From NCBI GenBank assembly GCA_018715025.1, contig DVMK01000003.1, forward strand, positions 1-5,899: a stretch of DNA of 5,899 bases, in the 5' to 3' direction. Both the position numbers and the translations under genes were made by a program. Below are positions 1-5,744 of the stretch, one piece after another. How positions within the stretch are numbered: position 1 is the first letter of the stretch; each line of letters starts with the position of its first letter. This DNA comes from Candidatus Caccousia avistercoris (GTDB taxonomy: Bacteria > Bacillota > Clostridia > Oscillospirales > Acutalibacteraceae). A model generated the notes under the pieces. It saw nothing but the letters and a program-made list of their open reading frames with translations. It was not told where the DNA came from and did not search any database.

Positions 1-1
1 T

Positions 2-289
2 ATGAGTAATCTGTTTTCTGAATTAGACCGGCTGCTGGAAGCCGCCCGGCAGAACCCAAGCCTAAAACGCCGCCTGCTTGACACCCGGCAGGCAGCCGAT
101 CCTATGGACTCCTTCTGCACCCTGGCCCAGCAGGAAGGGTACCAGGTGTACCTGGGCGACCTGTTCGCCGCCGGGCAGGAGTACAGCGACAACCAGTGCA
201 AGAGCACCAACGGGGGCAACCCCCGCCCCTACGATTCCTTTGAGGACACTCTGGGATTTTTCCTGTCGGAACTGGAACAGCTGCGCTGA
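2..289 (+). CDS. Nif11-like small protein, hypothetical (95 aa)
   Basis: No assigned function. Residues 1-60 look like a Nif11-type helical domain: an N-terminal helix with the pattern LFSELDRLLEAARQNP, a charged helix (KRRLLDTRQ), then DPMDSFCTLAQQEGYQV, which resembles the Nif11 signature 'dPee...lAke.Gy'. Nif11-like domains occur as leaders of some ribosomally made, modified peptides and also as stand-alone small proteins. A Gly-Gly pair at 71-72 sits where such leaders are cut, but the 23 residues after it look like an ordinary amphipathic helix with no Cys, so a peptide-precursor role is doubtful. The only Cys residues are at 39 and 66. The ATG is at the second base of the window, so its ribosome binding site cannot be seen and a longer N-terminus cannot be ruled out. 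No modification enzyme or transporter is visible nearby. The reading frame is well supported; the family call is from pattern recognition only. Confidence 0.75.
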   Translation: MSNLFSELDRLLEAARQNPSLKRRLLDTRQAADPMDSFCTLAQQEGYQVYLGDLFAAGQEYSDNQCKSTNGGNPRPYDSFEDTLGFFLSELEQLR

Positions 290-304
290 AGCAAAGCGTT
301 TTTT
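283..304 (+). terminator. weak candidate intrinsic terminator after the Nif11-like gene
   Basis: A short stem, CGCT (284-287) with AGCG (295-298), extendable by one G-T wobble, overlaps the stop codon and is followed directly by six T (299-304). The stem is only 4-5 bp, so termination would be partial at best; transcription may continue into the next small gene. Confidence 0.3.
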
Positions 305-315
305 CTCGAAACATA

Positions 316-355
316 CACCTCCGGCCTATCTGCGGAATAGAATGGACCGGAGGTG
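316..355 (+). promoter_or_regulatory. inverted repeat masking the ribosome binding site of the 59-aa gene
   Basis: CACCTCCGG (316-324) is perfectly complementary to CCGGAGGTG (347-355), and the 3' arm contains the GGAGG ribosome binding site (349-353) of the next gene. Inside the loop, CTAT (326-329) can pair with ATAG (337-340). If the RNA folds this way, the site is fully paired, so translation would depend on opening the stem by temperature, a ligand, a protein, or a ribosome arriving from upstream. No T-run follows, so it is not an intrinsic terminator. The pairing is seen directly; the regulatory role is inferred. Confidence 0.5.
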
Positions 356-361
356 AATACC

Positions 362-541
362 GTGGAAATGAAAGTCTATCATTGCATGAACCCCGAGGAA
401 AATCCCATCCCCGGCTGGCTGAAAAAGAAGAATCCGCCGCAGATGCCTCCTCCCCAGAACCTGGTGGAGCAGTTCAAAGCGAATCCGGATTCCTTTTTCC
501 CTGAATTTGTAAAGAAATCAGAGAAAAGCCGCCGTCCATAA
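362..541 (+). CDS. small protein of unknown function (59 aa)
   Basis: I do not recognise this family. The protein is short, proline-rich in the middle (PGWLKKKNPPQMPPPQN) and ends in a basic, aromatic-containing tail (FFPEFVKKSEKSRRP). It has no membrane segment or signal peptide and a single Cys near the N-terminus (in KVYHCMNP). GTG at 362 is chosen because GGAGG at 349-353 lies 8 bases upstream. An in-frame GTG at 353 overlaps that ribosome binding site and is unlikely; ATG at 368 is an alternative that removes two residues. It lies 72 bases after the Nif11-like gene on the same strand and may be co-transcribed with it. The strong binding site and intact frame support a real gene, but the short length leaves some doubt. 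Confidence 0.6.
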   Translation: MEMKVYHCMNPEENPIPGWLKKKNPPQMPPPQNLVEQFKANPDSFFPEFVKKSEKSRRP

Positions 542-547
542 GGAGAA

Positions 548-697
548 AGCCAGGGCTTCCGGCAAAGCCGGGGCTTGCGTAAGGCATAATACAGGCAACG
601 CCCCCCAAGGGCCGCCCGTGAACCGGCGGCATCGCCGGTTCGCAGCGGGCCCCCTGGAGGGGCGTTCCTTATACCCTGGTATTTCTGCCGCCCGGCA
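548..697. repeat. GC-rich palindromic intergenic element with several stem-loops
   Basis: A run of inverted repeats fills the gap between the + strand small gene and the minus-strand galM terminator. The main hairpin spans 597-666: outer 8 bp AACGCCCC/GGGGCGTT (597-604 with 659-666), middle 5 bp GGGCC/GGCCC (609-613 with 648-652), inner 9 bp GAACCGGCG/CGCCGGTTC (620-628 with 633-641), loop GCAT. Before it is CCGGC-AAA-GCCGG (559-571), and after it TGCC-GCCC-GGCA (686-697). A competing fold pairs GGGGCTTGC (570-578) with GCAACGCCCC (595-604, one bulged C), which would exclude the base of the main hairpin. There is no T-run, so it is not a standard terminator. It resembles a REP-type or MITE-like extragenic palindrome or a structured RNA; only one copy is in the window. 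Confidence 0.6.
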
Positions 698-720
698 AAC
701 AGGCCCATGATTTTCTCACA

Positions 721-765
721 AATAAAAAAAACGGCAGACCGGGGGCATAAGACCCCAGCCTGCCG
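721..765 (-). terminator. intrinsic terminator of the kinase-galM operon
   Basis: Read on the minus strand, a hairpin with outer stem CGGCAG/CTGCCG (732-737 with 760-765) and inner GGGG/CCCC is followed by eight T (the A run at 724-731). It begins about 30 bases after the galM stop. This is a textbook rho-independent terminator. Confidence 0.9.
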
Positions 766-795
766 CAGCTTGCCGGAAAAAGAGTAAAAAACAAA

Positions 796-1818
796 TCAGC
801 AGGTTTTGAACTGGTAAACCGTGACGGATTCCCAATCCTCGCCGGGCTGGAGGAAATGGAAGGGGAATTCGGGATGGTTGGGGGAATCCGGGAAATACTG
901 GGTTTCCAGGCAGAAAGCGCAGTGGTTCCCATGGGGCACGCCGCCCAGGCCCTTCCCGCTCATCTTGTTGGCGGTGTACAACTGCACGCCCGGCAGGTCG
1001 GTGTACACCTCCATCACGCGGCCGCTCTCCTGCTCGGCAACCTGGCCAATCCTGCGGAAGCCCTCGCCCTGCAGCACAAAATTGTGGTCGTAGCCGCCGC
1101 ACAGCTGCAGCATGTGGTCGTCGGCAAACATGTCGCGGCCAATCTCCTTGGGCTGGGTAAAGTCATAGGGGGTGCCGGCCACGGGAAGGATCTTCCCGGT
1201 GGGGATCAGGTCGTCCTCCACTTCTGTGATCCCGTCTGCATGGAGCTGCAGCCGGTGGGAAAGAATCGTCTGGGAATGGTCGCCCGTCAGGTTGAAAAAG
1301 CTGTGGTTCGTCAGGTTTACCGGGGTGGGAGCGTCCGTTTTGGCCCGGTACGTAATTTTCAGGGCGTTGTCCGGGGTGATTTGGTAGGAAACGAAAACGC
1401 TCAGATTCCCGGGGTAGCCTTCCTCGCCGTCTTTGCTGGAATACGAGAAGGAGATGGAATCCCCGCCGGCCTGCTCCACCTTCCAAATCTGCTGGGAAAA
1501 GCCGCCGGGGCCCCCGTGAAGGGTGTTTTCCCCGTCGTTCTTCGAAAGAGCGTATTCTTTGCCGTCCAGAGCGAACCTGGCGCGGCCGATGCGGTTGGCA
1601 TAGCGGCCCACGGCGGTGCCCAGGTAGTCGCCCAGGTATTCCTCCACCGTGTCGTGGCCCAGCACCACGTTCCCCAGGGCTCCGGCCCGGTCCGGCACCA
1701 TCAGGCGCACAATGCGGCAGCCCAGAGTGATCACGTCGGCGCTCATCCCGTTGTCATTCCGGATGGTGTAAAGCTCCACCGGGGCGCCGTCCGGCATGGT
1801 TCCAAACAATTTGCTCAT
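796..1818 (-). CDS. galM: aldose 1-epimerase (galactose mutarotase)
   Basis: Interconverts the alpha and beta anomers of glucose/galactose in the cytoplasm, supplying the anomer used by hexose kinases (EC 5.1.3.3). The 340-residue length is normal for the family. All signature elements are present: GRYANRI (71-77), GENTLHGG with catalytic-site His101, NLTNHSFFNL with His172, GGYDHNF with Asp244, and the C-terminal LETQYFPDSPNHPEFP block, where Glu305 matches the family's catalytic base. The N-terminus has the usual beta-sandwich start with an ITLG.RI motif near 30-36. ATG at 1818 is chosen because GGAGGAG lies 6-7 bases upstream; an in-frame TTG at 1833 overlaps that ribosome binding site and adds five residues. 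It is the second gene of an operon, 33 bases downstream of the ROK kinase. No catalytic residue is missing and no frameshift is seen. Confidence 0.97.
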   Translation of the reverse strand: MSKLFGTMPDGAPVELYTIRNDNGMSADVITLGCRIVRLMVPDRAGALGNVVLGHDTVEEYLGDYLGTAVGRYANRIGRARFALDGKEYALSKNDGENTLHGGPGGFSQQIWKVEQAGGDSISFSYSSKDGEEGYPGNLSVFVSYQITPDNALKITYRAKTDAPTPVNLTNHSFFNLTGDHSQTILSHRLQLHADGITEVEDDLIPTGKILPVAGTPYDFTQPKEIGRDMFADDHMLQLCGGYDHNFVLQGEGFRRIGQVAEQESGRVMEVYTDLPGVQLYTANKMSGKGLGGVPHGNHCAFCLETQYFPDSPNHPEFPFHFLQPGEDWESVTVYQFKTC

Positions 1819-1851
1819 GGTAATCTCCTCCAAAAATCAAATAGGGCCGCG

Positions 1852-2805
1852 TTATTCCCCCAACAGGGCCGCGCCGATGATGCCGGCGTCGTTGCCCAGC
1901 TGAGCGCGGCAGATCTTCGTCTGCTTGCTGCCGTTGATGTTGTAGGTTTCCTTGCGGACAAGCTCCCGCAGGGGGGCCAGCAGGGTTTCGCCCTCGTTGC
2001 CGATGCCGCCGCCAATGCAGAGAATGTCAGGCTGGAACACGTTGATGCAGTTGGAAACGCCGCAGGCCAGGTAGGCGATGTATTTGTCCACCACGGCCTT
2101 GCCCATGGGGTCGCCGGCGCGCATGGCGTCAAAGGCGGTGCGGCCGTTCACCTTGTCAAAGCTGTTTTCGGTGATTTGCCAGATGGGCGTGTCCCGCTTG
2201 TCGGCGTGGGCCGCCATGGCCTCGCGGGTCATGCGGATGAGGGCGGTGGCGGAAGAGTAAGCCTCCCAGCAGCCCTTGCGGCCGCAGGTGCAGTCGGCCC
2301 CGTCGTACACAATAACCGTGTGGCCCAGCTCGCCCCCGGCAAAGTTGGAACCGGAGTACACCTGCCCGTGAATAATGACGCCGCCGCCCACACCGGTGCC
2401 CAGGGTGATGGCAATCGCGTTGTCAGCCCCCTTCAGCGCCCCGGCCTTGTACTCGCCGTAGGCAGCCGCGTTGGCGTCGTTTTCCGCAATGACAGGCTTG
2501 TTCAGCTTCTGCTGCAGAAGGCCGCACAGGTTGAAATTTTCCAGGTACAGGTTGTTGGCGTACTCTACATAGCCGGTGGCCCGGTTGATGGTGCCGGGGC
2601 AGCCGATGCCCACCCACGGCACGTCGTCCAGGGTGAGGCCGGCGTTTTTCAAAGCCTCCTGCGCGGTGGCGGCCAAATCGTCAATAAGGCCCTCGTCGCA
2701 GGGAATGCGGGTTTTGCACTTGGCCCGGGCAATGATGTTGTAATCCTTGTCCACCACGCCCACAGCAATGTTTGTTCCCCCTAAATCGATGCCGAGATAA
2801 TACAT
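1852..2805 (-). CDS. ROK-family sugar kinase, glucokinase type (GlcK-like)
   Basis: Predicted cytoplasmic ATP-dependent hexose kinase, most likely phosphorylating glucose to glucose 6-phosphate. The 317-residue length fits ROK glucokinases. Visible motifs: N-terminal phosphate loop DLGGTN (7-12), catalytic ENDANAAA with Asp110, second phosphate motif LGTGVGGG (135-142), sugar-contact GGELGH with Glu159 and His162, and the ROK zinc motif CTCGRKGCWE (Cys172, Cys174, Cys179, with His162 as fourth ligand). An adenosine-region motif CIGGGIGN is at 263-270. There is no N-terminal helix-turn-helix, so it is an enzyme and not a ROK repressor. The start has GAGGAGG 7 bases upstream. First gene of an operon with galM, driven by a clear promoter. 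Other ROK substrates (fructose, ManNAc, GlcNAc) cannot be excluded from sequence alone, but the pairing with a mutarotase favours glucose. Confidence 0.93.
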   Translation of the reverse strand: MYYLGIDLGGTNIAVGVVDKDYNIIARAKCKTRIPCDEGLIDDLAATAQEALKNAGLTLDDVPWVGIGCPGTINRATGYVEYANNLYLENFNLCGLLQQKLNKPVIAENDANAAAYGEYKAGALKGADNAIAITLGTGVGGGVIIHGQVYSGSNFAGGELGHTVIVYDGADCTCGRKGCWEAYSSATALIRMTREAMAAHADKRDTPIWQITENSFDKVNGRTAFDAMRAGDPMGKAVVDKYIAYLACGVSNCINVFQPDILCIGGGIGNEGETLLAPLRELVRKETYNINGSKQTKICRAQLGNDAGIIGAALLGE

Positions 2806-2861
2806 ATCGCATCCTCCTCATGGTAAATGTATATAAGATAGGAGAGTTGTCACTCAGTTTT

Positions 2862-2890
2862 AGTATAGAGGATGCGGGGAAAATTGTAAA
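2862..2890 (-). promoter_or_regulatory. vegetative promoter of the kinase-galM operon
   Basis: On the minus strand, -35 TTTACA (complement of 2885-2890) and -10 TATACT (complement of 2862-2867) are separated by exactly 17 bases. Each hexamer matches the sigma-A consensus at 5 of 6 positions. The predicted start near 2855 gives a leader of about 50 bases before the kinase ATG. Confidence 0.82.
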
Positions 2891-2915
2891 GAGGAATTAA
2901 ACAATCAAAAAAGAT

Positions 2916-2944
2916 TTGTCCGGAATAGGCAAATATGCTATAAT
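2916..2944 (+). promoter_or_regulatory. vegetative promoter of the sugar transferase operon
   Basis: -35 TTGTCC (2916-2921) and a perfect -10 TATAAT (2939-2944) are 17 bases apart, with an extended -10 TG at 2936-2937. Its -35 element lies only 25 bases from the -35 of the opposing promoter, so the two promoters are back to back. The predicted start near 2951 gives a leader of about 78 bases. Confidence 0.87.
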
Positions 2945-2981
2945 GACAGGGATCCACGGCCCTGTCCCGGGGGCCGCCGGG
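2945..2981 (+). promoter_or_regulatory. palindromes at the + strand transcription start / leader hairpins
   Basis: GACAGGG (2945-2951) and CCCTGTC (2960-2966) form a perfect 7-bp inverted repeat with an 8-base spacer, starting on the base after the -10 box. It is followed by CCCGG (2966-2970) with CCGGG (2977-2981). As DNA the first could be a repressor operator over the start site; as RNA both would be leader hairpins. No known riboswitch consensus was recognised. The repeat is seen directly; the role is inferred. Confidence 0.45.
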
Positions 2982-3028
2982 AGCGCAAACGGGAAAGAAA
3001 ATACTTCGCAAGGAAGGTTGCCTGATTC

Positions 3029-3706
3029 ATGACCATACAGGATTTGCCCGATTATATGCAAAACCCGGAAACCGAGGCATGGCTGGCGCGGCTGCAGAAG
3101 CGGAAGGCCGCCCTGGCGGCAAAGCGTGTCTTTGACGTGGCGGCTTCCCTGGTAATTTTGACCGTCACCTCCCCCTTCTTCCTGCTGCTGGCCCTGGCCG
3201 TCAAGCTGGATTCCAAAGGGCCCGTGTTTTACCGGCAGGTGCGGGTGGGGCGCTACGGGCGGGATTTCCGCATCTTCAAGTTCCGCACCATGGTGCAGAA
3301 CGCGGACAAAATCGGCCTTTCCCTCACCGTGGGGGACGACCCCCGCATCACCAGGGTGGGGCGGTTCATCCGCCGGTGCAGGCTGGACGAGTTTTCCCAG
3401 CTTCTGAACGTGCTGGGGGGCTCCATGAGCCTGGTGGGCCCCCGCCCCGAGGTGCGCCGGTATGTGAACGCCTACGCCCCGGAATACATGGCCACCCTGC
3501 TGGTGCGCCCCGGCATCACCGCCCCCTCCAGCATCGCTTTCAAGGATGAGGACAAGCTGCTGGAAGCCAGCAGCGACCCGGAAAAAGCCTATGTGGAGCA
3601 GGTGCTGCCCCCTAAGATGAAGCTGAACCTGGAATATTTGAAGAACATTTCCCTATGGGGAGATATTAAAATTCTGTTCCAAACGGCGGCAGCCATTTTA
3701 AAGTGA
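3029..3706 (+). CDS. initiating polyprenyl-phosphate sugar-1-phosphate transferase (bacterial sugar transferase family)
   Basis: Predicted membrane enzyme that moves a sugar-1-phosphate from a UDP-sugar to undecaprenyl phosphate, the first committed step of a surface polysaccharide or glycan. At 225 residues it is the minimal, monotopic form (PglC/catalytic domain of WbaP-type), without the multi-helix N-terminal region of large members. Features: a charged amphipathic stretch (15-33), KRVFDVAAS, one re-entrant hydrophobic helix (about 38-60) with the Ser48-Pro49 break, GPVFYRQVRVGRYGRDF, FKFRTM (84-89), the catalytic Asp120-Glu121 pair in RLDEFSQLLNV, and SLVGPRPE (134-141). The C-terminal RPGIT is followed by APSSIAFKDED rather than the common GLAQ/GLWQ type. 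The ATG has AAGGAAGG 11 bases upstream, in the loop of a small 4-bp GCAA/TTGC stem. First gene of a three-gene operon. The sugar transferred cannot be told. Confidence 0.93.
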   Translation: MTIQDLPDYMQNPETEAWLARLQKRKAALAAKRVFDVAASLVILTVTSPFFLLLALAVKLDSKGPVFYRQVRVGRYGRDFRIFKFRTMVQNADKIGLSLTVGDDPRITRVGRFIRRCRLDEFSQLLNVLGGSMSLVGPRPEVRRYVNAYAPEYMATLLVRPGITAPSSIAFKDEDKLLEASSDPEKAYVEQVLPPKMKLNLEYLKNISLWGDIKILFQTAAAILK

Positions 3707-3715
3707 GGGATGCCT

Positions 3716-4447
3716 GTGCTGAATGAATTTTCCCGTTCTCAGCTTTTGCTGGGGGCCGCCGCCATGGAGCGGCTGGCCAGGGCAAAGGTGGCCGTGTTCG
3801 GCCTTGGCGGCGTGGGCGGCCACGCCGCAGACGCCCTGGCCCGCACCGGCGTGGGCTCCTTTGTGCTGGTGGACGGCGACCGGGTAAGCCTGACCAACAT
3901 CAACCGGCAGGTCATCGCCACCCACGCCACCCTGGGCCGCCTGAAAACAGAGGTGATGGGGGAGCATATCCGTGACGTGAACCCCGCCGCCCAGGTGGAG
4001 GAGCACCCCCTATTTTTCCTGCCGGAAACGCCCGCCGGGTTCCTGGCGGGCTGCGACTACCTGGTGGACGCGGTGGACACGGTGGCCGCCAAGCTGCGCC
4101 TGGCGGAGCTTGGCCGGGAATGGGGGGTGCCGGTTATCAGCGCCATGGGGGCGGGGAACAAGCTGGACCCCACCCGCTTTCAGGTGGCGGATATTTTTGA
4201 AACCTCGGTGTGCCCTCTGTGCCGCGTGATGCGGCGGGAACTGAAAAAAAGGGGATTCTCCGGGCTCAAGGTGGTGTATTCGCAGGAGGAGCCCGCCCCC
4301 CGGGAGGAGGTTCCCGGCACAGAGGACGACAGCACCAAGCGCCAGACCCCCGGCAGCCTGGCCTTCGTGCCCTCTGTGGCAGGGCTGATTCTGGCCGGGG
4401 AAGTGATTCGGGATTTGACGGAGGGGCTTCGCCCCGCCGCCGGGTAA
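3716..4447 (+). CDS. tcdA: tRNA threonylcarbamoyladenosine dehydratase
   Basis: E1-like, ThiF/HesA-family enzyme that uses ATP to cyclise t6A at position 37 of ANN-decoding tRNAs to ct6A, in the cytoplasm. Numbered from this start, the nucleotide motif GLGGVGG (29-35), VDGDRVSLTNINRQ (52-65), Lys77 in LGRLKTEVM, and VDAVDTVAAK (117-126) match the adenylation fold. The block DIFETSVCPLCRVMRRELKKRG (about 159-180) with two Cys and the C-terminal SLAFVPSVAGLILA are typical of TcdA, unlike ThiF or MoeB. I choose GTG at 3716: it gives the usual MLNEFSR N-terminus and lies 6 bases after GAGGG. ATG at 3710 directly abuts that ribosome binding site and adds two residues. The gene begins within 10 bases of the preceding stop and is co-transcribed with two glycan genes. 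Confidence 0.92.
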   Translation: MLNEFSRSQLLLGAAAMERLARAKVAVFGLGGVGGHAADALARTGVGSFVLVDGDRVSLTNINRQVIATHATLGRLKTEVMGEHIRDVNPAAQVEEHPLFFLPETPAGFLAGCDYLVDAVDTVAAKLRLAELGREWGVPVISAMGAGNKLDPTRFQVADIFETSVCPLCRVMRRELKKRGFSGLKVVYSQEEPAPREEVPGTEDDSTKRQTPGSLAFVPSVAGLILAGEVIRDLTEGLRPAAG

Positions 4448-4475
4448 ACTACCATGGGAAAGGAGGAGGACGGCT

Positions 4476-5732
4476 ATGGGCAGCTGCCTGGTCCTTCTGA
4501 CAAAAACATACCCCTTTGCCAAGGGGGAGGAATTTATTGAGGATGAAGTTCCTCATTTGGCGGAGCATTTTGAAAAGATTATCATTCTGGCCACCAGCAC
4601 CCCAGAGGGCGCGGTGCAGACCAGGGCTGTCCCCAAAAATGTGACGGCCCACGCCATTGCGGCCAGCGCGGTGAAGAAGGCCCTGCCTGCCAACGGGCTT
4701 TCCCTGTTCCCCTTCACCAGCTGCGGCGGCCTGGTGGACGACGGGGAGCGGAACCAGGTGCACGGCAGCCTGAAACGGCGGGCCTACCTGCTATATTTTA
4801 TCGCCAAGGCCAAAGAGGTATACCGGCAATGCAGCCGCGTTCTGCGCCGGTATGATCTCACCGCCTTTGACGGCGTTACCTTTTACAGCTTCTGGCTGTA
4901 CGACGTGGCCCTGGCCGCCCTGTGGCTGCGGGAGGACTGCAAAAACCCGGTAAAAAAGGCGGTGAGCCGGGCCCATGGCTACGACCTGTACACCAGCCGC
5001 AACAGCATGAATTACCTGCCCCTGCGCCGCTTTCTTCTGGAGCGGCTGGATGCGGTGTACCCCTGTTCGCAGAACGGGACGGACTACCTGGCCGGGCTGT
5101 ACCCCCCCTACGCCCGCAAGCTGCACACCGCCTACCTGGGCACCCGTGACTTCGGCCTTTCCCCGGAACAGAAGGGGGACGTTCTGCAGCTGGTAAGCTG
5201 CTGCCATATCTCCCCGGTCAAGCGGGTGGAGCTGCTGGCCCAGGCCCTGGCCCTTCTCTCCGGCTGGAAGGGGAAAATCCATTGGGTGCATTTCGGCGGC
5301 GGCCAGGGCCTGGAGGAGCTGAAGGCCTATGCGGCGGAGCATTTGGCCTTTCTGGAGGCGGAGTTCCCCGGGCCGGTGCAGAACGAGGCGCTCATGCGCT
5401 ACTACCAAACCCACCACGTGGACTGGTTTGTGAACACCAGCAGCTCAGAGGGCCTGCCTGTAAGCATTATGGAGGCCTGTTCCTTCGGCATTCCCGCCAT
5501 CGCCACCGACGTAGGCGGCACCAGCGAGCTGGTGCGCGAGGGAGAGACGGGCTTCCTGCTGCCTGCCGATTTCCGCCCGGAGGATTTGGCAGACCTTTTG
5601 AAGCGCCTGGCAGGCCGGAACCAGAAGGAAAACGCCGCCATGCGCGCCCGCTGCCGCCAGGTTTGGCAGGAAAGCTTCTGCGGCGAGACCAATTTCGCCC
5701 GCTTCGCCCAGGAAATCCAGCCCGGAGTGTGA
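4476..5732 (+). CDS. GT4-type (group 1) glycosyltransferase
   Basis: Predicted cytoplasmic or membrane-associated retaining glycosyltransferase of GT-B fold, adding a sugar from a nucleotide donor to a lipid-linked or surface glycan. The 418-residue length is usual. N-terminal half: a first Rossmann strand (CLVLLTKTYPFAKGEEF) typical of group 1 enzymes, and HGYDLY (167-172). C-terminal half: SCCHISPVKRVELL (241-254), a donor-binding start with Lys249-Arg250; HFGGGQGLEEL; and the EGLPVSIME motif with the EX7E glutamates Glu325 and Glu333, followed by GIPAIATDVGGTSELV (338-353). No signal peptide or membrane segment is seen. The ATG has a strong AAGGAGGAGG at 4460-4469 and lies 28 bases after the tcdA stop. 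Third gene of the operon started by the initiating transferase, so it probably extends the same glycan. Donor and acceptor are unknown. Confidence 0.93.
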   Translation: MGSCLVLLTKTYPFAKGEEFIEDEVPHLAEHFEKIIILATSTPEGAVQTRAVPKNVTAHAIAASAVKKALPANGLSLFPFTSCGGLVDDGERNQVHGSLKRRAYLLYFIAKAKEVYRQCSRVLRRYDLTAFDGVTFYSFWLYDVALAALWLREDCKNPVKKAVSRAHGYDLYTSRNSMNYLPLRRFLLERLDAVYPCSQNGTDYLAGLYPPYARKLHTAYLGTRDFGLSPEQKGDVLQLVSCCHISPVKRVELLAQALALLSGWKGKIHWVHFGGGQGLEELKAYAAEHLAFLEAEFPGPVQNEALMRYYQTHHVDWFVNTSSSEGLPVSIMEACSFGIPAIATDVGGTSELVREGETGFLLPADFRPEDLADLLKRLAGRNQKENAAMRARCRQVWQESFCGETNFARFAQEIQPGV

Positions 5733-5744
5733 GGAAAATATGAT

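Noticed and set aside
2..289. A modified-peptide (RiPP) precursor with core peptide after Gly71-Gly72
   Set aside because: The putative core lacks Cys, has only two Ser and one Thr, and looks like a folded helix; no modifying enzyme or exporter is in the window. Kept only as a possibility to check.
379..708. A 109-codon minus-strand open frame over the 59-aa gene and the palindromic element
   Set aside because: It overlaps a better-supported gene with a strong ribosome binding site, and half of it is translated palindrome; no ribosome binding site or domain was seen.
856..2784. A 642-codon open frame on the + strand running antisense across both galM and the ROK kinase gene
   Set aside because: Both minus-strand genes have complete family motifs. 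The antisense frame has Val/Ala/Gly/His-rich composition with no recognisable domain, and runs through the operon spacing; such frames are expected opposite GC-rich genes.
2945..3028. A riboswitch (for example a c-di-GMP type) in the leader of the sugar transferase operon
   Set aside because: The leader is short (about 78 bases) and, though structured, shows no conserved core of a riboswitch class that I could recognise, and no terminator or anti-terminator pair.
4791..5417. A 208-codon minus-strand open frame inside the glycosyltransferase gene
   Set aside because: The + strand gene has the complete GT4 motifs; the antisense frame is a composition shadow.
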